From: a virus
Strand: one strand, 5' to 3'
IMG/VR virus record: IMGVR_UViG_3300008448_000101
Location: 1 to 55,726 of that record
DNA length: 55,726 bases
A program made the translations under genes and the position numbers. Shown here in pieces: positions 24,901-33,716 of the stretch. The notes below the pieces were generated by a model. It was not told where the DNA came from. It ran no database searches and saw only the letters and a program-made list of their open reading frames with translations. Each line of letters begins with the position of its first letter. Within the stretch, counting starts at the first letter, position 1.

Positions 24901-27667
24901 AGGTGCTATGTACAATAAACCAGGAAGAGTTAATATAGATATTGGTATACCATCTTTTAGTTCTGAAGATCCAAATCCTGCTTTAGAAGATGGTAACTCT
25001 ACAGGTATCATTTATAATGATCCTAATTACATTATAACACGTAAACAAGAGTTTCTGCTAAATGATTTCCAAACTATATTCATGCTAGATCCTGGATCAG
25101 CAACATATATCAATGGACTTAGTATTCTAAAAACTACTCCTGGTGCTAGTTACAAAGGAGCTAGTTATATCTATAATGCATTTGGGGAGAGTGGAATAGT
25201 TCTGGGATTAACATCAGGTGTACCTTCTCTTGGTGGATACAAGGGAAACAGATGGAGTTATTGGGGATTGTTAGGTTATGCTTGGCAAATAAGAAACAGT
25301 GGATCTAATGGAGCAACTGGGGACTTAAGAAACTTTGCATTAGAACTGCAACACTATCCATATTTTAGTGCTGATGCTTCTATCACAAGAATTGAAGGAT
25401 TTAAGAACATACTAAGTGCTCTTATCCCAAACTCACTTGCTCAACAACCAAGGCAGTTAACAGTATCTTCTAGCTTAACAGCATTCCCAGCTACTCAAAT
25501 GGTAGCACCTGCTACTACTGGTAGACCTAATATATATTTAGTCAATCTGTGTGCTAAAAAGACAGATGTATTTGCCCCATTCGATGAACAACAACTTGTT
25601 TGGACTGGGTACTATCAAGAAATAAAAGAGGTAAACTTAGATACTGGGACAGCAACTCCTGATATTAACTTTAGTTATTACAGTGGGCAATCATCCTTAA
25701 ACATATTTGGTGGAGATACTTACATCTGTAAGTATAGTTATAGAACTACATCTGCTACATTTGGACTAGCCCACTTTGCAAAAGGTCTTAATAGTACTAC
25801 TATAACAGGAAACAACAATGACTTTATATATGGAGATATTCCTTTTAGTGATATAGGGACTACTACTATAGGTGCTAATACATTCAATGTATTAAATTTT
25901 GGTAATGCTGCTGATACTGCTAATACTATTGAGATAAGTGCTAGTGAAACAACTCTTGGGGATGTAGCAACTAATAACTGGTCAGTAGGAAGTGTAGATC
26001 CGTTTACTACAGTCTATCAGTTTATGATAGAGTCTGATGATAATATTAACTACAGGCATGCTGGAGACCCTATAAGAGGAGCATCAGAAGCATCAAGTGT
26101 CTACTTTGATAAGTATGTTGCATCAGAAGTACTATGGAGATCCCCACTATTTGACCTTACTAAGACAGATAACATTCTCTATCAGGATCACTACTCTGCA
26201 GTACAAGACCTAAGAGTTACAATTCCATTCCCTAAAAGAGATGTATCTACCTCTCTATTCCCTAATAGAGTAATTAGATCACTAATACAGGATGGAAGCT
26301 TTGCTGATCCATATAGATACTTCTTAGCATTTGATTATAAAGACTTTGCAGTAAACAAAGGAGAGATTGTAAACATCTTTAACCTTAATGCTCTTCTTTA
26401 TATTCATACTGAGAATAGTCTATTTAGAACTAAGGGTAAGCAAAACCTTGAACTATCTGATGCTACTCAAGCTTACATTGGATCTGGAGACTTGTTTGCT
26501 CAAGAACCCGATGAATTCGTACAGAGTGTAGAAGGGTATCTAGGATTGCAAAACAAGTTTGGGTCGCTAGTAACTAAGGATGGATACATCTTTGTAGCTA
26601 GAAAAGCTCGTAAGATATTCATGGTAGGGGATAAAATATCAGATCTTACTGAGTTAGGTATGAATAGCTGGGCTAGAGAGAATATCCCATTTACATTAGA
26701 AACATATGGATGGAATGCAGATAAGGGTGATTCTGATGCTACTACTAACCTATTTGGATTCATAGTTACATACGATCCACTATTCAAAAGAACTCTAATA
26801 ACTAAACGAGAGTTAATCCCAACTTCTGACTTTGAATATTATTATAGAAGAGGGGATTTAACTTACAATCCTGCAACTAATTGGTTTGAGATATTTAGAG
26901 AATCTCTCCCAAAAAGAGCCGATGGAACCCTTTTAGTAGAAAACGGATGGACAATATCGTTCTCTCATACACTATCTGCATGGGCTAGTAGACATAGTTA
27001 TACTCCTAAGATGTATGGGTATACTTCTGAGTACATGTACAGCTTTGATAGTAACTCCATTTACGAGCATAGTGATATATCTAACCCAGGTAACTTCTAT
27101 GGACTTACTTATAACTTTGAAATAGACTGCATATTCACTGGGGAAGTTAGAAGAACTCAACAGGGAGTTATGTCTACTAAAGAGGCATCTAAGCTTTACT
27201 CTTCATTTGGGTATACAGCAGATGTGTTTCAAAAACTAAACATAGTCTCACAACCAATTCAACAGTTTGACCCTGGGTTTACCAGTTACTATGTCTACAA
27301 TACTACTCAAATCTCTGGAGAAGAGACTATTAAGTATCTATCTAACATAAGAAAAGTAGATACTGAATGGACTCTAAATAACTTCAGAGACTTAGCTTCA
27401 ATAGCACCAAACACTAATTTAAATGTAGGACAGGTAACAGTGAGTGGTAAACTTTATAGAGAGACTTTCACCACTAGGGATACTCAGCAGATGTTCATAT
27501 CTGAAGGTGTTATAAATCCTGACTACATGGACTATAATAAACTTTGGTATGATAGAAAAAAATTCGTAGATAGATTCGTAGGAATTCGTTTAATTTACAA
27601 CAATTCAACAAGAAATTTAATAAATTTGTACGGGGTGACAGCAGCCTCTAGAGTCTCAGCTCGATAA
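21962..27667 (+). CDS. Giant tail protein (muzzle / tail-stabilisation type)
   Basis: The 1901-residue protein has the N-terminus MAESLKFLKGMFKDSGRLDQ followed by ENTYRDALNLIIDEKKNLVA, the opening seen in the tail needle/stabilisation proteins of podoviruses and in the crAss-like muzzle protein. That protein forms the wide collar at the tail tip of the phi-crAss001 virion. It has no coiled coil and no obvious enzymatic motif, but much beta structure rich in Tyr, Asn, Thr and Pro. A conserved-looking block near residues 1480-1590 contains FNLNALLYIHTENSLFRTKG and LGLQNKFGSLVTKDGYIFVA. It is the largest non-cargo virion gene in the window. The start lies ten bases after the ring gene; the stop is 13 bases before the first cargo gene. 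Confidence 0.78.
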   Translation: MAESLKFLKGMFKDSGRLDQPENTYRDALNLIIDEKKNLVANEYGTEYIGNLVYTYYEFGDPVDVQLSPIGTIKLDDNSLIVFATNTLPRNIATAVGVPSEIVDMVYSAIFKVVPNSKTVTLLYITISPLIPQPLAARGFPNEHLNFDTNHPITGEFRLSPSGDILVYFTDNKYKITVDPSTQIEYVENYNPPRVFNVSRQERALAAGSDSDVLYGDTIKTPVLLNVFMETPVIPTLESIQVLEGGALEIGAYYLGLALADEDLTETNVVTVFNPVYIVPDSDASVPYEMISGAPIGTQTNKLISWRLSSTTKIIQYKYIVPYIIKYSGNSLLAYKLNPIETGNDVTIIYTGLERAQGASPSEVVLDKVKYLAAKSITQLDNKLYMANLVGRKDIGYQRFANNIKLNTIILEQPNFDVRHYDIVNLNYGYSKMIFPDQPAFSNNDRLTGTWPKFEWLTTREGLVDAYINQVIRPLQNGVGAVNGYRNPYFNTFYKGYRRGEIYAFYISFVLKDGSETYAYHIPGRPAFPGEDALFNGNLAVDDGYTIFKPQEISSIDSQAYVYQYIDTSLPIPPPPQTYPSLSDVSTFGGSGSLRMFIPPFPQQMELMGQNIVITNALGQTNTRLCTGVIPLSDNSPNTRLNFSTAFTFDFRAAAGGYITYYPSSDGSSDKSTAYWKNLNEYYPNTDDFDVWDVDSTGAGVVNPAGITLRGSNVRHHKMPSNHRADRSYILRDVDFSSPDTTPGGGLDVTRDSIDFRETVRILGIQLENIKIPKFILGQVQGYKVYYAKRTQQNKTILGQSGVHPATPYLAANLNNTRSKASSGPFYNIWLLEGHHKTGGVHTRNALWVPLQAQPNQPLRPGQYLAQPVLKFHDFNLLRTKTTITPATHIDIQYVVTMQNWTGGYKGARRVEPPGETSTVPTNPGGSRVTYYTSLRSGSGDDEYAWVHPDLGNTVNFNASTTSQYRDILGPQVLWGNVYIGAMYNKPGRVNIDIGIPSFSSEDPNPALEDGNSTGIIYNDPNYIITRKQEFLLNDFQTIFMLDPGSATYINGLSILKTTPGASYKGASYIYNAFGESGIVLGLTSGVPSLGGYKGNRWSYWGLLGYAWQIRNSGSNGATGDLRNFALELQHYPYFSADASITRIEGFKNILSALIPNSLAQQPRQLTVSSSLTAFPATQMVAPATTGRPNIYLVNLCAKKTDVFAPFDEQQLVWTGYYQEIKEVNLDTGTATPDINFSYYSGQSSLNIFGGDTYICKYSYRTTSATFGLAHFAKGLNSTTITGNNNDFIYGDIPFSDIGTTTIGANTFNVLNFGNAADTANTIEISASETTLGDVATNNWSVGSVDPFTTVYQFMIESDDNINYRHAGDPIRGASEASSVYFDKYVASEVLWRSPLFDLTKTDNILYQDHYSAVQDLRVTIPFPKRDVSTSLFPNRVIRSLIQDGSFADPYRYFLAFDYKDFAVNKGEIVNIFNLNALLYIHTENSLFRTKGKQNLELSDATQAYIGSGDLFAQEPDEFVQSVEGYLGLQNKFGSLVTKDGYIFVARKARKIFMVGDKISDLTELGMNSWARENIPFTLETYGWNADKGDSDATTNLFGFIVTYDPLFKRTLITKRELIPTSDFEYYYRRGDLTYNPATNWFEIFRESLPKRADGTLLVENGWTISFSHTLSAWASRHSYTPKMYGYTSEYMYSFDSNSIYEHSDISNPGNFYGLTYNFEIDCIFTGEVRRTQQGVMSTKEASKLYSSFGYTADVFQKLNIVSQPIQQFDPGFTSYYVYNTTQISGEETIKYLSNIRKVDTEWTLNNFRDLASIAPNTNLNVGQVTVSGKLYRETFTTRDTQQMFISEGVINPDYMDYNKLWYDRKKFVDRFVGIRLIYNNSTRNLINLYGVTAASRVSAR

Positions 27668-27679
27668 AACTAAAAGCCC

Positions 27680-30600
27680 ATGTCTAAAAAAGCTAAATCT
27701 AAACAACCTGCAAGAAAGAAATACATAACTGCAGGAGCATTGGGGTATAACCAAGCAAACTATGCAGGGTCTGACTTTGCTAGTCCCTATGCTACTAACC
27801 CCTTCTACTACGATGCAGGAGCTGCTATGGCTGCTCAACAGCAGATGAAGTCTGCCATGAGTGCTAGTGACGTGCTCAAACAGAGAGCTTTAGAACAAAA
27901 TAAAGCTAGAGCTGAAGAGGACAAAGCTAGAGAAGCAGAATTTAAAGCTAGCAAGGAGCAGTCTAAAGCTATTAATCAGCAGGAATTGAAGTCTTCTGGA
28001 ATGGAGGCAGGTTCTTTTGCTGTAGATCTAGCAAAACAAGCTATAGCTAAACAAGCAGCAAAAAAAGCAGCAACTAATCTTGTTGCTAATACTGCTATGC
28101 AAGCTGGGCAAGCAGGGGTGTATGGCTCTACATTAGGAACTGCAGCTTCTACTGCTGCAAACACAGCATCAACTGCAACTACAGCTGGAACTAGTTTGCT
28201 TCCTGGAGCTGTAGAAGTTGGGAGTCAAGTAGGACAAGCAGCAGCTAATACTGGTAGTGCTGCTGCTAGTACAGGAGCTAGTGCTGCTGGAACTGGAGCA
28301 AGTATAGGAACTGGACTGGCAACTGCTGGTATTGGACTAGGATTAAATGTTGCAGGAACCCTTATTGAAAACAGTGGGGACGATAATGATTATAGAACCT
28401 TTACTGAAAAAGAAAGAAAGAGAAACTTAGTCGGGTCTGCAATGAAAAGTGCAGGTAGTGGAGTTGGTACGGGTGCAGCAATAGGAAGTTTTCTAGGACC
28501 AGGAGGAACAGTAATAGGTGGAGCAATTGGAGGATTAGTTGGAGGAGGAATAGGATTAGTTAAAGCAAGAAAAGAAAATAAAGAATCTAAAAAGGTTGCC
28601 GAAGACTATGAAAAAGAACAAGCAGCCTTAGCTGCTGAGAGAGCAAAAGAAAAAGCTCTTATTGAATCTGAGAATGCTAAAATTGCAGGAGCTTATAATG
28701 CTGCATTTGTTAAGTCGAGACTTACTGGAGCTCAATATGGATATGGATACGGTACGTCAAATAACCCTAGCATGATGACTACCCCTAACTTCTATGGTAA
28801 AACAGGAGGAGTTAAAGTTCCAGGGGGACAAATTGTCCCTATAGAGGGTTCTGATGCTGTAGAGTTTGTAGGAAGAAAGCATTCTCAAGGTGGAATCTTA
28901 CTAGATCCTTATACAGAAGTAGAGGGTGGAGAGACTATGGATCAGGTGATGATGGCTAAGTCAGGAGGTAAGGGTAATAAAAATGACTACTTCTTCTCAG
29001 CTTATCTTAAGCTTGGTGGTAAGTCATTTGCTCAAAGACATAAAGAAATTCTAAAGTCTGGAGGCAAACAAGCAGATATTCAGAAACTTGCTGAGATGCA
29101 AGAGGCTGTTGCTAATAAAGAAGGAGAAAAGGATAGAAGTCCTGATACTATAGCTAAGTATGCAAAAGGTGGTAAAAAACAATTACCTCCAAAATCTTTA
29201 AACTATATTGACAGTACTCCTTGGAGCTCAGCATTTATTTCTTATGTGTATAGCAATGCTGACCCTAACTTCCCTAAGAGCCCCACACATACTGGATATG
29301 CAACTGGTTTAAAAAATAGAGATGATTGGCAAGAATTAGATCCTGCTACAACAAAACTCCAACCTGGGGATATCATTGTAAATAATAGATCTGGGAATAA
29401 GCAGAAGTTTGGACAGTCTTCTTACTCTGGTTTCTCACATGGTGATATAGTAACTAAACTAGAAGGAGATAAAGTATATGCTATCGGAGGTAATGTAGAT
29501 CCTGATGATGTTAATCCAGATACCCCTGATACAGTAGCTGAAAGAGCTAAGTCTCTAAAAGACGGAGTACTGGCAGATAGTGGATACTTTGTAGTATTAA
29601 GACCAAAAGATCCCCAAGTAGCTCAGAGAGCAGTAGAACTTGCTACAAATGAAAAGCAACTTTGGGAAAGTAATAAATGGAATGAGCATGCTGATACATC
29701 TCAATCTAGATTGCAGACTTATTACCAAGCTGGTAAATTAGGAATACCTGGAGTAAGACCAGATGATGGTAAGCCTGCAGCAGTGTCAGCAAAACCTCAG
29801 GCTAGTAACCAAACTATGAGTGCTGATCAATATGCTGCATTAAATCAGGGAAGACAACCTCTTCCTTCTGGGGCAGCACAATCTGTATTAGGTCCAATTG
29901 ACTATGCATTATTGGGTGTAGGTAGAGCTCTTGCTAGTGGAGCTAGTGGATTAGCAGGAGGAGCAGCAGGTGCTTGGGAAGGATTTGCAGGAACAGCATC
30001 TGCACCAAATGCATCAGCAGCAAGACCAACAGCCTCTGCACCTAACATGGCAGGAAGAGGTCCATTAATGTTAGAAGCACCTACACCAAGTACGGCAGTA
30101 GGAAGATTCACTGGAAACATAGGTCCTGCAAAACCAACAACTCCATTTAGAGTTGTTCCAACAGAAACTGGATTAGTAAGACAACCTCCATTTTATACTG
30201 ATCCTAATTACATCAATATAGAAGGAAGAACTATTGGATTGAATAAACCTTCTTCTATAGATAATCAAATGTTCAAGCAGTTTAATATAGGAATGCCAGA
30301 TGCTACTGCTCAAAAAGCTGCTGGATTTACACCAACTGGATTTGATGTTACTGCAGCTGAAGGTACTGCTGCAGTAGATCCAGGAACAGAAGGACCTTTC
30401 CCATATAGAGAAACTCTTCAACCAATTAAAAGTAAAGAACCTGGTTTATTGCCTACAAAAATAGCAAAGCCTGATCTTAAAAAAGACACTGGATTAAAGA
30501 AGACTGAGAAGAAAGTAACACCTCCTAGAGACTCAAATATAAATGGAGCTTTACTTGCTGGATTAGGACAACTATTACCTGTAGGAGCTTTGTTGGCAAG

Positions 30601-31369
30601 TCCTTATAAAACGACTGCTGGAATAGATACAAGTGGTGCTGAATTTAAAGGAGAGTCAGTAGCTCCTGGTTCTGTAGTTAGAGGGGCTACACTTGGAAGA
30701 GTTTCATTGGGTGCTGAAAGAGCTGCTGCAATAGCAAACTCTAATGCTATTAATAAGTATATTGAAGGAACTAATGCAGGCCCTGCAGCTATAGTTGGCA
30801 AACTAGCTAATTCTTCAAGACTTCAACAAAATATGTTGCAGATTCAAGAAGAGGAAAGTAAGATTAATACTGCTATTCAAAACAAAGAAGCTGAACTTGG
30901 TCAAAGAGCATCAGAGTTTAATGCTCAACAAGCTATGGAAGCTTCTGCTGCTACTGCTGAGAATAGACAAAGAGCTTCTGAAAGTTTGCAAAAAGCTAAG
31001 ATGTTTAATAAGCAACTAGAGCTAAATGAAAAACAGTATAAAAGAGAGGAGTTTTTTGGAGCTCTAGACGAAGCTGCTACTCGTATAGCTGGAATCTATA
31101 AAGATGATAGATCATACAAAGCTCAGGAAAGATTAGCTAATGCTATGGATGATGCTGGTTCATACCAAAGATTCCAATACTATGAGGATTTAAAAAAGCA
31201 AGCTAAAGATCCTCAATCTGAATTTTACGGAAAGACTGATAAAGAGTTAAGAGATTATGCAGCTGATCAGTATAATCAGTATATAGGTAAAGCTAAAACT
31301 GGGGGAACTAGAAGATATACCTCTCGTTTAGGTGAATTGTCAAAAGGTAAAAAAACATTTAATATCTAA
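27680..31369 (+). CDS. Ejected cargo protein with peptidase-like and glycine-zipper domains
   Basis: The 1229-residue protein starts with an Ala/Gln-rich helical region (1-130) and Ala/Gly/Thr tracts. A glycine zipper at about 263-297 (AAIGSFLGPGGTVIGGAIGG) could insert in a membrane. A conserved-type block, VPGGQIVPIEGSDAVEFVGR, lies near 380-400. Next is a domain resembling DUF2272/CHAP-type peptidoglycan hydrolases: W515-S-S-A-F519, T-H537-T-G-Y, a P-G-D turn and H587-G-D. The usual NlpC/P60 cysteine is replaced by Ser, as in DUF2272 proteins. Several K-x-GG turns flank it. A Pro/Ala-rich linker and C-terminal coiled coil (about 1050-1190) end in a basic tail. It probably digests the cell wall and opens the membrane during ejection. 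Catalytic status unproven. Confidence 0.65.
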   Translation: MSKKAKSKQPARKKYITAGALGYNQANYAGSDFASPYATNPFYYDAGAAMAAQQQMKSAMSASDVLKQRALEQNKARAEEDKAREAEFKASKEQSKAINQQELKSSGMEAGSFAVDLAKQAIAKQAAKKAATNLVANTAMQAGQAGVYGSTLGTAASTAANTASTATTAGTSLLPGAVEVGSQVGQAAANTGSAAASTGASAAGTGASIGTGLATAGIGLGLNVAGTLIENSGDDNDYRTFTEKERKRNLVGSAMKSAGSGVGTGAAIGSFLGPGGTVIGGAIGGLVGGGIGLVKARKENKESKKVAEDYEKEQAALAAERAKEKALIESENAKIAGAYNAAFVKSRLTGAQYGYGYGTSNNPSMMTTPNFYGKTGGVKVPGGQIVPIEGSDAVEFVGRKHSQGGILLDPYTEVEGGETMDQVMMAKSGGKGNKNDYFFSAYLKLGGKSFAQRHKEILKSGGKQADIQKLAEMQEAVANKEGEKDRSPDTIAKYAKGGKKQLPPKSLNYIDSTPWSSAFISYVYSNADPNFPKSPTHTGYATGLKNRDDWQELDPATTKLQPGDIIVNNRSGNKQKFGQSSYSGFSHGDIVTKLEGDKVYAIGGNVDPDDVNPDTPDTVAERAKSLKDGVLADSGYFVVLRPKDPQVAQRAVELATNEKQLWESNKWNEHADTSQSRLQTYYQAGKLGIPGVRPDDGKPAAVSAKPQASNQTMSADQYAALNQGRQPLPSGAAQSVLGPIDYALLGVGRALASGASGLAGGAAGAWEGFAGTASAPNASAARPTASAPNMAGRGPLMLEAPTPSTAVGRFTGNIGPAKPTTPFRVVPTETGLVRQPPFYTDPNYINIEGRTIGLNKPSSIDNQMFKQFNIGMPDATAQKAAGFTPTGFDVTAAEGTAAVDPGTEGPFPYRETLQPIKSKEPGLLPTKIAKPDLKKDTGLKKTEKKVTPPRDSNINGALLAGLGQLLPVGALLASPYKTTAGIDTSGAEFKGESVAPGSVVRGATLGRVSLGAERAAAIANSNAINKYIEGTNAGPAAIVGKLANSSRLQQNMLQIQEEESKINTAIQNKEAELGQRASEFNAQQAMEASAATAENRQRASESLQKAKMFNKQLELNEKQYKREEFFGALDEAATRIAGIYKDDRSYKAQERLANAMDDAGSYQRFQYYEDLKKQAKDPQSEFYGKTDKELRDYAADQYNQYIGKAKTGGTRRYTSRLGELSKGKKTFNI

Positions 31370-31374
31370 TAGGT

Positions 31375-33696
31375 ATGCCGTATAAATGGAATCAATATGT
31401 AAGTACTTACGTAGATCCTCAATCAGTAAAAATATCTGAGACCTTACGTAATAGGTTTATAGAAAATTTTAAAGCTAACGATGAGTTGGCTTTAGCTGTT
31501 GATCAGATGAAGGCTGCACTTCCTTTTGAGAATGACGTTAAAAGAAAGAATGAACTTCAACAACAAATTACTGAGAGTCTAGAGGGCTTGGCAGGTAAAG
31601 GAAATTATGAAAATCTAGGATTTGCTATTCATAGATTATCTAAAGAATTTTCTACTAGTAATTCCCCTATTAAAGAAAACTACGAAAGATATCAAGGAGC
31701 TCTTGCAAATATTGATAAACAATATGAGAAGGGGGATATTAACTCTGAGCAATATGCCAAAGCAGCATCTTACATTACTAAAGGGTATAAAGGCTTTGAA
31801 ACTGACCCTACTACTGGGAGAGTAAAAGCAGGTACAATGTTTACAGCTCCTACTATTGTTAAAGATCCTAAGTTAATGGATCTAATGGCTAAGAGACTTG
31901 AAATTCTAGAACTGAAAAAAAGAGGATATCAAGAAGGGAGTATAGTTACAGATGAGAATGGAACCTACAAACGTAAAGTAGGAGCTTATACAGAAGAAAT
32001 ACCAGAAGCAGATGTAATGCAAGTATACAGTTCTGTAATTCAAGAGCCAGATGTAGCTGCTTATCTTACTCAGATGGCAGATATGAAAACTCATGAAGCT
32101 GATAAAAGTGGTCAGACTCCTGTAATTCTTGAAAATCAAAAGCAGCAGTATGAAAATAAACTAGCTGAGTTAAAAACTCAAGTTGGACTAGAGACAGATG
32201 AAACAAAGAAAGCTCAGTACCAAACTGCTATAACTGCTCTTACAGATGCTAGTGCTAAAATAGATGCTGCTATGAAAGACCCAGCACTTGCTAGTGAGTT
32301 AATGAGAGAAGCTTATAGAGCAGAGATACTACGTCCAGTAGAAGAATATGCAATGAAGAAAGCAGGTCTCTTTACTTATAAAGAAGAGTCAGGAATTACT
32401 GGAGGAGATGGAAGTGGTAGTGGGGGAGGTGGAGCTGCATCAATGGTTCCACTATACAACTACGATATGGTTAGAGCTGATATGGATATATCTGGTGTTG
32501 ACCATAAGAGTAAGATGCAGTACCTTGCTACAACTGATCAACAGATTGCAGCTATTACTGAAGACTTGGCTGCTAATCAAAATACCTACTCTGATGAAGT
32601 TAAAGCTAGTCTAAATAGTACTCTTAATACTCTGATTAATAATAAGTCTAGAGTACAGGCTCAGATGAAAGAAGCTGCTGACTCTTCAGTAAGCATGGCC
32701 GATTTGCAATCTGTAGATAATAAAATAACAGATGTAGTTAAAACTATGTTCCCAGCTTACTCTTCTGGAGATATTTATAGTGAGGTACAAAAGATATTTG
32801 ACAACACTGGTGATCAAGATTATATGGATTTCCAGGCAGCTTTTGATAAGCAATTTGGTCAAGGTGCTTTTGAGGCACATATGGCCGAAAACTATAAGCC
32901 TTCAAATTCTGCACCTGGATCCTCTAGAGTACCAGGAGGTTCATTGTATGCAACAAGTGATATGACTCCTGAGCAAAGAGAGCTATATTATAATGGATAT
33001 GCAAGTACTCCAGAACAAGTATTGAATAAATTTAACGGTAAGTTACAGTCTAAAGTTAATGCTAAATATGCAGAGATTAAACAATCTACTGCATACAACA
33101 TGGGATTAATTGAGACTGGTATGGGTAAGAGTATAGATGTTTCAACTACTAAAGCAGCTCATAGTTTCTTCGAAGGAGAGAAAGGAAGACCATTAAACCC
33201 AGAAGAAATTATAACAGTTATGCTACCAGACGGTAGTGTTAAACAGCTTAATGGAAATTCACCAGAGCTAGCAGGATATAAGATTGTAAAATCAGGATGG
33301 AATCCAGGTAATAACTCGTGGAAACTGAACCTTATGAAAGGTGAAGGGGATGATGCAACAGTACTGACTGCTGTATACGATGGAAATCAAATTAAGAATG
33401 AAGGATTGAATGCAGCTATTAATAATCCTGAAGTAAGATTTGGTACTCTAGTCATGCAACAAAGATCAATGGAACCTGGAAAAGTTAGAACTCTAGAGAC
33501 TATTAAAATTAATAATGAGAGGGTTCTAATTAATATCTATAGTAGAGGTGATGCTTCTCCGTATATTTCGATCACGTATCCAGATGGCACTCCTTATCTA
33601 AAAACTGATAAGGACAAAGGTGCAGCTACTAGACATAACTTAGATGAGCCTGCTATTAAAGGACTTATTGGTAGTGGACTTGTAACAGGCTTTTAA
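31375..33696 (+). CDS. Internal virion (cargo) protein, helical
   Basis: This 773-residue protein starts MPYKWNQYVSTYVDPQSVKI, five bases after the first cargo gene. Most of it is charged alpha helix with coiled-coil stretches (about 255-320, KLAELKTQVGLETDETKKAQ). A flexible linker, TGGDGSGSGGGGAA, sits at residues about 342-355, dividing the protein into two halves that could move independently. The C-terminal half has more beta structure. No protease, nuclease or polymerase motif is visible. By place and style it matches the second internal protein of crAss-like virions that follows the muzzle gene, ejected with the DNA. It may form the conduit through which the RNA polymerase passes. Confidence 0.6.
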   Translation: MPYKWNQYVSTYVDPQSVKISETLRNRFIENFKANDELALAVDQMKAALPFENDVKRKNELQQQITESLEGLAGKGNYENLGFAIHRLSKEFSTSNSPIKENYERYQGALANIDKQYEKGDINSEQYAKAASYITKGYKGFETDPTTGRVKAGTMFTAPTIVKDPKLMDLMAKRLEILELKKRGYQEGSIVTDENGTYKRKVGAYTEEIPEADVMQVYSSVIQEPDVAAYLTQMADMKTHEADKSGQTPVILENQKQQYENKLAELKTQVGLETDETKKAQYQTAITALTDASAKIDAAMKDPALASELMREAYRAEILRPVEEYAMKKAGLFTYKEESGITGGDGSGSGGGGAASMVPLYNYDMVRADMDISGVDHKSKMQYLATTDQQIAAITEDLAANQNTYSDEVKASLNSTLNTLINNKSRVQAQMKEAADSSVSMADLQSVDNKITDVVKTMFPAYSSGDIYSEVQKIFDNTGDQDYMDFQAAFDKQFGQGAFEAHMAENYKPSNSAPGSSRVPGGSLYATSDMTPEQRELYYNGYASTPEQVLNKFNGKLQSKVNAKYAEIKQSTAYNMGLIETGMGKSIDVSTTKAAHSFFEGEKGRPLNPEEIITVMLPDGSVKQLNGNSPELAGYKIVKSGWNPGNNSWKLNLMKGEGDDATVLTAVYDGNQIKNEGLNAAINNPEVRFGTLVMQQRSMEPGKVRTLETIKINNERVLINIYSRGDASPYISITYPDGTPYLKTDKDKGAATRHNLDEPAIKGLIGSGLVTGF

Positions 33697-33716
33697 ATTT
33701 AGAATAGAACCAACAC

